Positions 1-8,777 are shown, numbered from the stretch's first letter. The stretch: DNA of 20,102 nucleotides from CAYXDR01 sp046498185 (GCA_046498185.1 JAWOBE010000193.1:1-20102); one strand, 5' to 3'. A program made the numbers and translations. Notes: generated from the sequence alone by a model not told the origin.

Positions 1-3000
1 ATCTGGCTGGTGGTGGTGCTGACGTTGGTATCATGGGAGCAGGTGGCCTTGATACTGACCGGGCCGGACTTGTATCCGCTCCGGAGAACCGTGCCCACTT
101 TGCCGCTCGCAGTGTAGGCGAACAAAGGCGAAATCTCCTCCCCGCCCTCGGGTGAAGTCAGGATACCGAAATCAACCCTGTAACCGTCCGCCACCAGATT
201 CCCCTCCATATCCTTGACATCAAAAACCACCTGGCTGGTAGACTGTCCGCCGGTGCCTTTGATCGCAATGGCAACCGGATCGGGGAATCCCTCGGCAACC
301 TCTATGAAGGCCGGCGGTGGCTGGATTTCCACGGTATCGAAGCCGGTCACATCGGTGCCGTAGATCGTCGCTGTCGCGGTAACGGTGACCGTCCCCCCCT
401 TGGAAGCCGCCGAAAACACCGCCGTATACTGCCCAGGTTCGCCCATCTCCGTGGCATCGCCGATCGTGCCAAAGCTTTGATCGCTCAATTCAAATTTTAC
501 GCCGGCGCCCGTGTAAGGGTTTCCATCCGCCGATTCGACCAATGCCGTAACCATCGCGGTTTCGACACCGGTACCGAGAACGGCGTTGGGCACAATGCTT
601 ACAGTGACACTGCCTGAGGTATAGGCCACTTCTATCTCGGCATGCCTTCCTCCGGCTTCCGCCCGCACAATCGCAGACTCGGCATTTCCGCTTGTCAGTG
701 TGGCAATCGCAAATCCGGTTGATGTGGTGGCAGAAGGATCGATCTGGCCGTCTCCCCTCACAATCGAGAAGGTAACCTCTGTTCCGTCCGGAGCGGGGCC
801 GCCCCCTGCAACAGTGACCGAAGCGGTAATCGCGGACTGGTCGTTTCCTCCTTGCGCAATGCCGGGGGGATCAGCCGTAAGAGAGATCCCGCCCACTGCC
901 ACGCCGGGAACCTTGAAAACTATTTCAGCGGTGTCTGTAAGCAATCCATACTTGGCCGTCACTGTCGCCTTCCCGGCTGATGACGGTGCAATCATCTCAA
1001 CCGCGGCGACACCGGATTCGTCCGTTTGGGCGCTTGCCGAGGCAAGGGTTCCATTGTTCGTGGTAAAGTTCACCGTTTGATCTTTAACCGCGACGCCTTC
1101 CGCATCCTTCAACCGCACGGTTATTGTCGATCTCGACACTCCATCTGCCAGGATTGCAGCCGGGGCTGCATTCATATCAACCAGGCTCACCCCGGTGAAA
1201 TCCACATCGATACTGTCGCTCGCCCCGTTCACCGTGGCAGTAACAGTGGATGCGACGGTAACGGGACTTTGAACAGAAGTGAGGGCAACCGTTGCAACAC
1301 CGCTTTTTGTAGCAACCGTCGCCGGTACACCCCCCAATGTTGCTGAAAGAACGACATCCGTTCCATCCTCTACAGGGTTGTTCTCGATGTCAGTGACCAA
1401 AGCCTTCAAAGTGGCGGTATCCTCACCGTTCGCATAGGTTTTGCCTGGAAGGGACATCAATTCCACCTTTGCCGGGGGACCGGCCGTTTGAGTAATTCCA
1501 GCCTCAGCACTCAGGTCATCGAATTCGGCCAGGATTGTGACAAACCCTTTGGATGTGGTGCTTGTATACGTGAAGCCGGCTTCACCTGCGGCATCGGTGT
1601 AAACAGAATCAATTCTCTGAGCGGGCACGGCGTTTATATTTCCTTCGATTTTGATACTCCAATTTCCATCCGCCTTCACCTGCAGAAAATAATTCCCAAC
1701 ATCAAGATTTTCCACCGTACCGTACTGCTCCAGTGTTCCCATTTCATTTGCCAGAAGAGCTATTCTTCCTTTGGTTTCTTCCCAAAGCCAAACAATGAAG
1801 TTGCTTTTCCCATCATGGCTCATTGAAAAGGTAACAACACCTTTTTTTGCATAAAATGGGCTTGTTTTCGCAATGCCTGTCCCTTCAAAAGTGTTGTTTG
1901 CCGGAAGACCAGAAATTTCCTTGCTGAATACCACCGGCACACCACCCATAGCCCCCCCCCCATCATCCTTCAAGGTGGTGGTGATTTCTGAATGAGATGA
2001 CCCGTCGGCGACTATTATGCTGGGTGATGCGGAAATTGTTAAAGCCCCTCCAGTTTCGGCTTGTTGAACATCTGTGATGACACCTGCAACAGGTTTTACA
2101 TAGCTTCTAGAACCCTTGAAGGAGGAGTCCTCCTCCGGGTAAAACATTCCCATCCTTAATGAATTGCCGTCAGCTGGAATGATCACGTTTTCGATGTAGT
2201 AGCTGCCGTCCTCTTCGATTTCCACTACCTGGTCACTCACAAAAATAATGCTGCCCGGTTCTCCCGTCCCGCGTATTGCACTGGTCCTGTCATCTTCGTA
2301 GAAAAATCCATATACCCCTCCCCTTGTGACCGTGATCGGAAGCCCTGCCACAGTCTCGCCGGTATCTTCCCAAATGCGTTTTGAAACATCGAAATAAAGA
2401 ATCCGGGTCGTTCCAGGCATTGAATCCGGGTTCGGTAGGTTCAAAGCCGCAGCATCCCCCAATTGAAGCAGGCCGGGCTTTATCGAAACGAGCACGCTGG
2501 GGGCTTGTTTATCCACGCCGATCAGGGTGTTCAAGTCCGCCGATCTGGTTTCGACGGACGGTAGCGGCACCGGTATCGGATTATGGATATCCAGGTATTC
2601 GACACTGATGCCTGCAGTCGAAAGAGATGAACCAGCCACCGTAAAAGCACCGGATGCCTGCGCTGGTACCGTCAAAGAAGCCGTATCATTGTTAATGGCA
2701 TTGGACGTAACCGCCCCGCCCACTGCCGCGACAAGGGAGGAGGTTGAAACAGAGGAATTCTGAAGAAGGATGTTGAGAGGTTTTGTCGGATCGCCCACCC
2801 GGTAAGAATCTACATAACCGGGCTTGGAGACGACAAAGCCGTGGAGCCCGGTGGTGATGGTTGGAAACGAAAATTTTCCGTCGGCACCTGTGGTGGTTGT
2901 CTCAGGTTTGCTGAAAGCCGACACCATGGCGCCTGAAACTGGCGACCCGCCCGCACCCAGCACCGTGCCGGACAAACCTGAGGGGGCCGGAGGGCTGGGT

Positions 3001-3104
3001 GTTTCTCCGGAATCCCCTCCTCCGGAACCACATCCGGCCGCGAGAGACAAGAGGCAAAACAATCCGAGCAAACCAAAAAAACATCGCAATTTTTCAATAC
3101 CCAT
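1..3104 (-). CDS. Large Ig-like (invasin-type) repeat lipoprotein, C-terminus beyond the window
   Basis: An uninterrupted reading frame runs from an ATG at 3104 to the left edge, 1034 codons with no stop, so the C-terminus is missing. The start follows a GGAGG site at good spacing. Residues 1-25 form a lipoprotein signal peptide (hydrophobic core, lipobox AAGC, Cys25), then a Gly/Ser/Pro linker. Residues about 41-105 resemble a carboxypeptidase-regulatory-like beta-sandwich (SGTVLGAGGSPVSGA and TTGADGKFSFP). From about 358 there are about six invasin/bacterial Ig-like (Big_1) units, starting near 358, 546, 636, 735, 829 and 930, each with variants of ADGVSRSTITV and a later TDESGVAAV-like strand. 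The first unit is split by an insert. A run of ten G lies at residues 382-385. Such proteins are usually surface adhesins or structural stalks; that role is inference. The gene lies 106 bases downstream of the pilus genes on the same strand. I see no terminator in that gap, so co-transcription is possible. Confidence 0.85.
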   Translation of the reverse strand, partial: MGIEKLRCFFGLLGLFCLLSLAAGCGSGGGDSGETPSPPAPSGLSGTVLGAGGSPVSGAMVSAFSKPETTTTGADGKFSFPTITTGLHGFVVSKPGYVDSYRVGDPTKPLNILLQNSSVSTSSLVAAVGGAVTSNAINNDTASLTVPAQASGAFTVAGSSLSTAGISVEYLDIHNPIPVPLPSVETRSADLNTLIGVDKQAPSVLVSIKPGLLQLGDAAALNLPNPDSMPGTTRILYFDVSKRIWEDTGETVAGLPITVTRGGVYGFFYEDDRTSAIRGTGEPGSIIFVSDQVVEIEEDGSYYIENVIIPADGNSLRMGMFYPEEDSSFKGSRSYVKPVAGVITDVQQAETGGALTISASPSIIVADGSSHSEITTTLKDDGGGAMGGVPVVFSKEISGLPANNTFEGTGIAKTSPFYAKKGVVTFSMSHDGKSNFIVWLWEETKGRIALLANEMGTLEQYGTVENLDVGNYFLQVKADGNWSIKIEGNINAVPAQRIDSVYTDAAGEAGFTYTSTTSKGFVTILAEFDDLSAEAGITQTAGPPAKVELMSLPGKTYANGEDTATLKALVTDIENNPVEDGTDVVLSATLGGVPATVATKSGVATVALTSVQSPVTVASTVTATVNGASDSIDVDFTGVSLVDMNAAPAAILADGVSRSTITVRLKDAEGVAVKDQTVNFTTNNGTLASASAQTDESGVAAVEMIAPSSAGKATVTAKYGLLTDTAEIVFKVPGVAVGGISLTADPPGIAQGGNDQSAITASVTVAGGGPAPDGTEVTFSIVRGDGQIDPSATTSTGFAIATLTSGNAESAIVRAEAGGRHAEIEVAYTSGSVTVSIVPNAVLGTGVETAMVTALVESADGNPYTGAGVKFELSDQSFGTIGDATEMGEPGQYTAVFSAASKGGTVTVTATATIYGTDVTGFDTVEIQPPPAFIEVAEGFPDPVAIAIKGTGGQSTSQVVFDVKDMEGNLVADGYRVDFGILTSPEGGEEISPLFAYTASGKVGTVLRSGYKSGPVSIKATCSHDTNVSTTTSQ
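1952..1961 (-). repeat. Ten-base G homopolymer inside the Ig-like lipoprotein gene
   Basis: On the coding (minus) strand ten consecutive G follow two GAT codons and are read as three GGG codons plus the first base of GCT. With ten G the frame stays open to the window edge. With nine G it meets TGA after 43 further codons, and with eleven G it meets TGA after 22. Tracts of this kind in surface-protein genes are classical substrates for slipped-strand phase variation; switching here is inference. Confidence 0.8.
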
Positions 3105-3210
3105 AACTGTTCCCTCCAAACCAACACTAATTGAACCAAGTCACTTTTTCGGAAAGAATTTAATTTACTTGATATGCTTCTCATTAAGAACCGAACTTTT
3201 TTGTATATTC

Positions 3211-4038
3211 TTATATGTCTTTCGAATTTGCAATAGATTTTTGAATTTTAAATGAATTCACCCCAGCCGGAATCTCACCAAGTTCCTTCAGTAACTGCGA
3301 GGCTTCCCTTCCAATCCGACCGTCAGGATCTTTAGCGACCGCTTTTTGAAACACCTTGACCGCGTCCGCAGGCCGGCCGAGCCTCAGTTGAAGTTTCCCC
3401 AATAGAAGATAGCCGTTCGGAGAATCCGGTTCATAGGATATCGAAGACTGATATGCATTCCATGCCTTCTCCCATTCACCGGCAGCCTCGTAGGCCAAGC
3501 CAAGGTTTTCATAGGCCATCACGAAAAAAGAATCAATCTCGAGCGCTTCTTTGTAATAGCTTATCGCGCGCCTGAAATCACCTTTCTGATAATATGCCAG
3601 GCCGAGATTCAGAAATGCATAATGAGGGGTGGCATAAGAAATTGTACCGGCCGCCTTACTGAAACAGGATATCGCATCATCCAGCCTTCCCATCAACAGG
3701 TAGGTGACTCCCATGTTGTTTACCAGTTGCGGAAAATCCTCCTTGAGTGCAAGGGCTCGCTGAAATTCCGCAATCGCTCGATCGAAAATACCCAGATCTC
3801 TGTATGCAAGCGCGAGGCTGTGAGCAATATGGGGATCCCTGGGCTCCGCTTCCGCCGCTTCGATCAGATGCTTGACCGCCAGGTTAGGTTCTCCTCTCAT
3901 AAGGTGGCTTACACCCAGATCTTCCAGCGCATGTGCCCGCTTCTTTGAGATTTCCTGCCCAGGAGTTACACAACCCTGGCAGGCTAAAAAAACAACAAAT
4001 AGGCTGTAAAAAGATATTTTTGAAGAACACAGGCTCAT
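3211..4038 (-). CDS. TPR-repeat lipoprotein, PilF/PilW-like pilus assembly factor
   Basis: 275 residues. The N-terminus has a hydrophobic stretch (residues 8-19) ending in two nearby cysteines, Cys20 and Cys23 (FLACQGC), so it looks like a lipoprotein signal although the exact lipobox is ambiguous. Residues about 35-241 form six tandem tetratricopeptide repeats of about 34 residues, with the usual pattern (LGVSHLMRGEPNLAVKHL, LALAYRDLGIFDRAIAEF, LGLAYYQKGDFRRAISYY). Proteins of this build next to pilQ are pilotins (PilF/PilW/Tgl) that help the secretin reach and multimerise in the outer membrane. The gene begins 47 bases after pilQ ends and is probably in the same transcript. The ATG at 4038 has only a weak ribosome binding site. 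TPR proteins are diverse, so the pilotin role rests mainly on context; I leave the symbol blank. Confidence 0.8.
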   Translation of the reverse strand: MSLCSSKISFYSLFVVFLACQGCVTPGQEISKKRAHALEDLGVSHLMRGEPNLAVKHLIEAAEAEPRDPHIAHSLALAYRDLGIFDRAIAEFQRALALKEDFPQLVNNMGVTYLLMGRLDDAISCFSKAAGTISYATPHYAFLNLGLAYYQKGDFRRAISYYKEALEIDSFFVMAYENLGLAYEAAGEWEKAWNAYQSSISYEPDSPNGYLLLGKLQLRLGRPADAVKVFQKAVAKDPDGRIGREASQLLKELGEIPAGVNSFKIQKSIANSKDI

Positions 4039-4085
4039 GATGAAATCGTTTCAGAAAAAATGTTCTTGAAAATAAAGCGTTCCCG

Positions 4086-5921
4086 CTACAAGGCCTTTCT
4101 GTGCGGCCACGCAGTCTCTATTACTTGTGGGGTGATGAATATCAACAGCTCGGTCTTGTCTTTGATGCTTGTCCTGGCTTTGAACAGCCAGCTCAATACA
4201 GGGATATTCCTGAGCACAGGGATGCCGGATTCCACTTCCTGCCTGTCCTCGGTGTAGATCCCTCCAATCACTATCGTCTCACCGCTTTTAACCATTAGAG
4301 TGGTATCTATTTCCTTCTTGTTGATGTTACCGGATCCGTCTTCGTAAGGCTTGTCATCTGTCACTTTTAACTTCATGGTGACGAAATCGTTGAAACTGAC
4401 GGTCGGGGTGACAATCAAGGAAAGAGTAGCTTCGACGGTTTCCACCCCTATCTGATCGGCCGTCACAATCTCGCGAATGATTTCGGCCCCACGGCTGATA
4501 GCAGCCTCTTCTCCGTTGCTGGCAATGACCCTGGGAGCTGATATGATCGTAGCCTTGTTTTCGCACTCTGCCAGAGCCAGGGAAGCATCGAGGGTTGCAA
4601 GCCCTCTGGTTGTCAACCGCGTGATTGAAAATCCTATATTTCCAGCCCATCCTTTAGGAACATTTGTCGCAAACGAGCCGGAGAAAGGCGTTCTATCCCG
4701 GTAACGTTCATAAGCCGCCGCCCATTCCACTCCCAGGTCCCGGCTGAAACCCGTCGTCGCATCGACGATCCGCGCTTCTATCATAATCTGCTTCACCGGA
4801 GTATCGAAGCGCTGGATAATTTTTTTGGCCTCAGCCAGTATCGAAGCCGTATCCCTCATGATGAGCGTATTGGTCCTTTCATCCACGGTCAGGGTACCGC
4901 GGTCTTTGCTCTTTATTTCATCGAGATGCGATTTAATCTGGTTGGCGTTGGCGAAATCCAATGGAAAATACTGTGTTTCGAGCGGCTCCAATTCGCTCAT
5001 CTCATGGGTTTCGGCAAGTCTTCTGCTTCGCTCTTCCTCGATCGCTTTCCGTTCAGCTGCCTTTAGCTCTTCTATTTTCTTTCTGGTCGTGACGCAAATG
5101 ACATTTCCACGGACCTCCTTACCCAGGCCGTTGTTGGCAAGGACGAGATCGAGAGCCTGATCCCACGGGACTTTCTTGAGCCTCATGGAAACGGTCCCTG
5201 TCACCTCCGGCCCCCATATGATATTCAGATTGCTCACCTCGCCGATCAAACGGAGGATGTTAGTTACATCCGCATCGACGAACTCCATCGTCATGGGGGC
5301 TCCTGTATGTTTCTTTTCCGCGCCCGGCAATACTGAAGGATCTATTTCAACGCCGTTTACAGCTGTTGTTTCCTCGTTTTGTTGTTGGGAAAAAATCCCG
5401 GCCTTGATCGACGGGTTTCCTTCCTTTTCGTGGACTTCCCGTTGCTCAGGCGTAAGAACCGTAAGTGGAGCCGATGCGGTGCTGTGAGAAAAAAGATTCA
5501 ATACAATGGCACTTCCTTCCTCCGCAACTTCGTAATCCGGATCGCCCTCCAGATATACTGTTATCCTGGTCGTCGGAATCTCCTCTCCGATAGCTTCGGT
5601 AGTTACGCTATCGACAGGTCCCTCGTTGAAATGAATGCATTCGGGAAGCTTCTTCCCCGGTTCACCCAGAACATCGACGATTATTCTTGAAGGATCCAGC
5701 AATTTAAAAGCTGAATATGGGGTGACAGAGCTACACCTGATCTCGATGGTCTTCCCCTCCCCGGCCCGGATAACCCTTAGTCGCTCTATAGACACGGACG
5801 CGAGCGTTTCGGCACCCGGCCCACCAGCCTTGCCGATGACACAACCGGTCATGACCACGGCGGTTGTGTATATCGCTGCAAACATAACCCACCGCAGCGT
5901 ATTGAATTTTCCTCGGATCAT
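4086..5921 (-). CDS. pilQ: Type IV pilus secretin PilQ
   Basis: 611 residues; forms the multimeric outer-membrane channel through which the pilus passes. The signal sequence ends in VVMTGC, so Cys27 may be lipidated, which is not usual for PilQ. A single AMIN domain (about 40-145, peptidoglycan-binding in relatives) is followed by a linker, a secretin/TonB short N-terminal domain (about 209-280, with SMRLKKVPWDQALDLVL), a charged helical stretch (283-310), an N1/NolW-type domain (about 316-376) and the secretin core (about 378-600). The core contains VTPTVSF and the C-terminal signature GETIVIGGIYTEDRQEVESG followed by IPVLSWLF. A GGAG site precedes the ATG. It lies 39 bases after pilP in the pilMNOPQ order typical of Gram-negative pilus operons. 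Identification is firm; only the lipidation is uncertain. Confidence 0.95.
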   Translation of the reverse strand: MIRGKFNTLRWVMFAAIYTTAVVMTGCVIGKAGGPGAETLASVSIERLRVIRAGEGKTIEIRCSSVTPYSAFKLLDPSRIIVDVLGEPGKKLPECIHFNEGPVDSVTTEAIGEEIPTTRITVYLEGDPDYEVAEEGSAIVLNLFSHSTASAPLTVLTPEQREVHEKEGNPSIKAGIFSQQQNEETTAVNGVEIDPSVLPGAEKKHTGAPMTMEFVDADVTNILRLIGEVSNLNIIWGPEVTGTVSMRLKKVPWDQALDLVLANNGLGKEVRGNVICVTTRKKIEELKAAERKAIEEERSRRLAETHEMSELEPLETQYFPLDFANANQIKSHLDEIKSKDRGTLTVDERTNTLIMRDTASILAEAKKIIQRFDTPVKQIMIEARIVDATTGFSRDLGVEWAAAYERYRDRTPFSGSFATNVPKGWAGNIGFSITRLTTRGLATLDASLALAECENKATIISAPRVIASNGEEAAISRGAEIIREIVTADQIGVETVEATLSLIVTPTVSFNDFVTMKLKVTDDKPYEDGSGNINKKEIDTTLMVKSGETIVIGGIYTEDRQEVESGIPVLRNIPVLSWLFKARTSIKDKTELLIFITPQVIETAWPHRKAL

Positions 5922-5960
5922 GCAGATTCTCCAGGGTCTTTTTTTAATATAGACCTGTTT

Positions 5961-6476
5961 TCATTGAAACAGCCGTTTAGCAGTGTCCCGCTCTATGGTT
6001 TCTCCTTCCGAATTCTTGTTGGTGCTGCGTATGATAATTTCCCCGGGGTGGATCTGATACACCCTCCCTCCGTCATTTCCAACAGACGTCCCAGGCTTCA
6101 CTACATACCCGACACCCTTAGCATCCCTGAGCATCGCCCACCTGTCATCCGGTGATACGATAACCGCTATAAGTTCGAGTTGGGAAAGATCTACGGTCTC
6201 AAGATAGGTTCTGGGTTTGCTTGCCTTCCGAGCTATGGCTGCCTCCTGCTCCAGGACAAAGGATTTGAAAGGGTCTTTCAAACCCGAAAGCTTGAACTTC
6301 CTTTGAACTGAGGCCTGAAGCGAACCGTTCCCGGAAATATCCTGGTCGGATTCAGGCCCCGTTCCAGCTCCCGGATTCGTCTCAGAAAACATGATGCCCG
6401 GCTGCGCGGCCCCAAAAAACAAAAAAGAAGCCATGATGCGAAACAGTTTATTTCTTGCCCTTTTCCCCTTCATCAT
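5961..6476 (-). CDS. pilP: Type IV pilus assembly protein PilP
   Basis: 171 residues. PilP is the periplasmic linker between the inner-membrane PilN/PilO pair and the N-terminal domains of PilQ. Residues about 11-31 form a hydrophobic export signal; residues about 62-75 carry the family's short conserved motif (LSGLKDPFKSF), and 95-160 form the small beta-rich domain (LSQLELIAVI, GVGYVVKPGTSVG). Typical PilP proteins are inner-membrane lipoproteins, but this one contains no cysteine at all, so it should be either signal-anchored or secreted. The reading frame overlaps the end of pilO by 29 bases, suggesting translational coupling. The start may be the first ATG (6476) or the adjacent second ATG (6473), the latter better spaced from an AGGCGG site; a third Met (6434) would remove the overlap but has no visible ribosome site. 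Confidence 0.9.
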   Translation of the reverse strand: MMKGKRARNKLFRIMASFLFFGAAQPGIMFSETNPGAGTGPESDQDISGNGSLQASVQRKFKLSGLKDPFKSFVLEQEAAIARKASKPRTYLETVDLSQLELIAVIVSPDDRWAMLRDAKGVGYVVKPGTSVGNDGGRVYQIHPGEIIIRSTNKNSEGETIERDTAKRLFQ

Positions 6477-7065
6477 TTCCGCCTGTTTGTTGCTCTCCTT
6501 TAAACCGGTAGGTAACCGCCGTGCAGGTCATCTTGAGCATCGTGGATAACTCCTCTTCAGGGTGCATCGATACATCGACTATATTGACGATCCGCTTCAT
6601 ACCACCCACCTTGTCAAAAAAGCCCACGACATCCAGAAACCCCCCTTTAACTTCTATAGACACGGGTATCTCGAGATAAAAATCCCTTGTCACTTCTTTT
6701 TCAGGTTTGAAAAGAAGGAATTCCAAGTGCGAATCTTTACCCATCTGTGTTATCGTTTGCAGCAGGCTGGGGATTTCCCTCTTATTGGGAAGCAATTTAA
6801 GGGCTTGCTCAAAATCTGCTTCCAGTTCTGCCAGCTCGGCCTGCAATTTTTTCACATTTCGGTCCCTGGCTTTTGCCACAAAAAGCTGTCTCTCAAGATC
6901 TCCTATCTGCTGCTCCAGTCGGGTCATCTCTTTGTTTTTTGGAAGATATATGAAATAGGCGAACAATCCTCCCAAAACGGCTATCGTAAGGACGAAAACA
7001 ATGATCTTGGCCCGCAAGCTGAGTTCATCTATTTTTTCGAACATCGGAGTCAGATTCGGTCTCAT
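6448..7065 (-). CDS. pilO: Type IV pilus assembly protein PilO
   Basis: 205 residues. A short cytoplasmic tail, one transmembrane helix (about 19-41), a coiled coil (about 45-95, rich in Glu, Leu, Lys and Gln) and a C-terminal ferredoxin-like periplasmic domain (about 100-190, with LEIPVSIEVKGGF and GGMKRIVNIVDV) match PilO, which pairs with PilN in the alignment complex. The tail after 190 is hydrophilic. The start is 6 bases downstream of the pilN stop, and the ribosome site is weak (AAGG about 12 bases upstream), consistent with translation coupled to pilN. The stop lies inside the first codons of pilP. Similarity to PilN is at the level of fold, but the conserved gene order makes the assignment secure. 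Confidence 0.93.
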   Translation of the reverse strand: MRPNLTPMFEKIDELSLRAKIIVFVLTIAVLGGLFAYFIYLPKNKEMTRLEQQIGDLERQLFVAKARDRNVKKLQAELAELEADFEQALKLLPNKREIPSLLQTITQMGKDSHLEFLLFKPEKEVTRDFYLEIPVSIEVKGGFLDVVGFFDKVGGMKRIVNIVDVSMHPEEELSTMLKMTCTAVTYRFKGEQQTGGNDEGEKGKK

Positions 7066-7071
7066 CGCTGC

Positions 7072-7680
7072 CTATCGCCTTGCTTTCTTAAGCTCCCTCT
7101 TTTTAAAGGCATTTTGGGGGCTTCTTTCCTTAAAAGAATAAGTCTTACATAACACACCGAAATCGGTTACATTTAATCTATATTGTGAAATCTCTCTTCT
7201 TTTGGTATGAACAAGATCTACGGATAGAATATGATCTGCTTTCTCGAGCTCGGTCATAAGCAGAGCCACCGTGCCATTGTCCATGGCCGAACCTTCCAGA
7301 CTGAGGATTCCGTCCTTCTCGCTAATTATCCTGAGCCATAACCGGTCGTTCGGTACCGCCCCAGCGACCTCCTTCAAAAGAAAGACCGGCCCTTTCTTGG
7401 CTTTTTCAAGCACTTTTATCACTTCGAGTTTCGACTGCAGTTCGCGGATCTTGGCCTGTATATGTTTCAGCTGCTTGTTGGTCTCCCCATATTTGTCCAG
7501 CTCAGCAGCCCTGGCATTTTGCTTCACAGACAAATCCGCCAGCCTGCCGTTCAGTTTCATAAAAAAATACGTCATTGCAAACAAAACAAAGATGACCGTA
7601 AGCCCGTATATATTGAGTTGCTTCCGGAGGTACTCTTTCTTTCTCGCCGCTCTATATGGAAAAAGGTTGATCCGTATCAT
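7072..7680 (-). CDS. pilN: Type IV pilus assembly protein PilN
   Basis: 202 residues. The N-terminus MIRINLFPYR is the conserved cytoplasmic PilN peptide that binds a groove of PilM (established for the family). A transmembrane helix (about 26-44) and a coiled coil (about 48-95) lead to a periplasmic ferredoxin-like domain (about 98-175). The ATG overlaps the TGA stop of pilM in an ATGA arrangement, so translation is very likely coupled, matching the need for equal amounts of the two partners. The C-terminal tail after about 178 is strongly basic (KKRELKKARR). Confidence 0.94.
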   Translation of the reverse strand: MIRINLFPYRAARKKEYLRKQLNIYGLTVIFVLFAMTYFFMKLNGRLADLSVKQNARAAELDKYGETNKQLKHIQAKIRELQSKLEVIKVLEKAKKGPVFLLKEVAGAVPNDRLWLRIISEKDGILSLEGSAMDNGTVALLMTELEKADHILSVDLVHTKRREISQYRLNVTDFGVLCKTYSFKERSPQNAFKKRELKKARR

Positions 7681-8777
7681 TTGTCGCCTATGCTTCTCAA
7701 CGCAAGGCCTGCGGCAACGGCTGCCTGCGGTGCGATGTAGTTCAAGTATTCCATGTCCATCTTCTTTTCATTGACCTTTAAATTCCTGAACGGATTAAAC
7801 TGCTCCACCCGCACTCCCGTTTCATTCTGCAAGTGACGCTGAAATCCGGGAATACGGCAAGAACCACCACTTACAATCAGTTTCGAAATCGTCTTATAGG
7901 GATAAGTGCCGGCCAAGAAATCAATTGCACGTTTTATTTCCTGAACCCACTCGGAAACAGTTGAAACAAATATTTTTTCGAGCAGAGCCAGCTGTTTTTC
8001 CGCTACAACTCCCCCGAGTTTAATGTTCTCGGCTTCCTCATATGGGATTTTCAACGTGGACATTATAGCCTTGGTTATCTGGCCCCCCCCGAAGCCCGAA
8101 TCCCTTGTAAACAATGGTATTCCGTTATCCACCATATTTATTCCAAGTTCTTCGGCGCCTACGTTGATCAGTACACAGGTACCCTTGTCTCTCTCTTCTT
8201 CGGTGACGCTCATTTCAATAGCATTTTGAAGCGCGAAAGAATCCACATCTAAGACTCCAGGATTAAGACCGGCATTTTTAATTAAATTTTTATAAGCATT
8301 AACGAGATCCCTTTTTGCCGCAACAAGCATCACCTCCAGATGATCTGATTCTTCCTCAGCCTCCCCTCTTTCACCTTCCACTCTCGTATCGTTCGAGGGC
8401 ACCAAAATATCGAAATCGAGATGAACTTCATTGATATCAAAAGGAATATATTGCTCAGCTTCGTTGTAAATGGTGCTCTCCAGCTCCATTTCGTCTTTTT
8501 TTGCAACGGAAATCTTTTTAATGATAACCGAGTACCCGGAAATAGAGGCAGCGACATTCTTCTGCTTGATCTTTAGATTGGTGAAAAGACGTTTTATACT
8601 CGAAGAAATGATTTCCGGGTTCTTGATGGAGCCTTCAACGATAGCATCCGGCGGTAGGCCTATCAGACCGGCATTTTTAAGTTCAATCCCCTTCCTGGTG
8701 TAAGCAATCTCCACCAGTTTTATCGAATGAGAACCGATATCAAGACCCACTACCACGTTTTTCCTTGCTGCCATCAT
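7677..8777 (-). CDS. pilM: Type IV pilus assembly ATPase-like protein PilM
   Basis: Actin-like cytoplasmic protein that recruits the PilN N-terminal peptide and links the alignment complex to the motor ATPases. Visible actin-fold motifs are phosphate-1 (GLDIGSHSIKLVE, near the start), phosphate-2 (LINVGAEE), and the adenosine motif (LIVSGGSCRIPGF). About 366 residues from the ATG at 8777, normal for the family. The frame stays open upstream to 8882, but that extension (hydrophobic, not PilM-like) overlaps the likely promoter and is not expected to be translated. Choice of start: two adjacent ATGs (8777, 8774) lack a well-placed ribosome site, whereas GTG at 8786 and TTG at 8783 lie 6 and 9 bases after an AGGA, so the true start may be up to three codons earlier. 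First gene of the pil operon. Confidence 0.93.
   Translation of the reverse strand: MMAARKNVVVGLDIGSHSIKLVEIAYTRKGIELKNAGLIGLPPDAIVEGSIKNPEIISSSIKRLFTNLKIKQKNVAASISGYSVIIKKISVAKKDEMELESTIYNEAEQYIPFDINEVHLDFDILVPSNDTRVEGERGEAEEESDHLEVMLVAAKRDLVNAYKNLIKNAGLNPGVLDVDSFALQNAIEMSVTEEERDKGTCVLINVGAEELGINMVDNGIPLFTRDSGFGGGQITKAIMSTLKIPYEEAENIKLGGVVAEKQLALLEKIFVSTVSEWVQEIKRAIDFLAGTYPYKTISKLIVSGGSCRIPGFQRHLQNETGVRVEQFNPFRNLKVNEKKMDMEYLNYIAPQAAVAAGLALRSIGDK

Noticed and set aside
2810..3184. Short frames on both strands around the start of the Ig-like lipoprotein
   Set aside because: They lie in other frames over the lipoprotein signal and first domain, which have a good start, a ribosome site and a continuous reading frame to the window edge.
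6562..7152. 196-residue open frame on the plus strand across pilO
   Set aside because: It is antisense to pilO and the end of pilN; its product shows no recognisable domain, and the pil genes explain the region.
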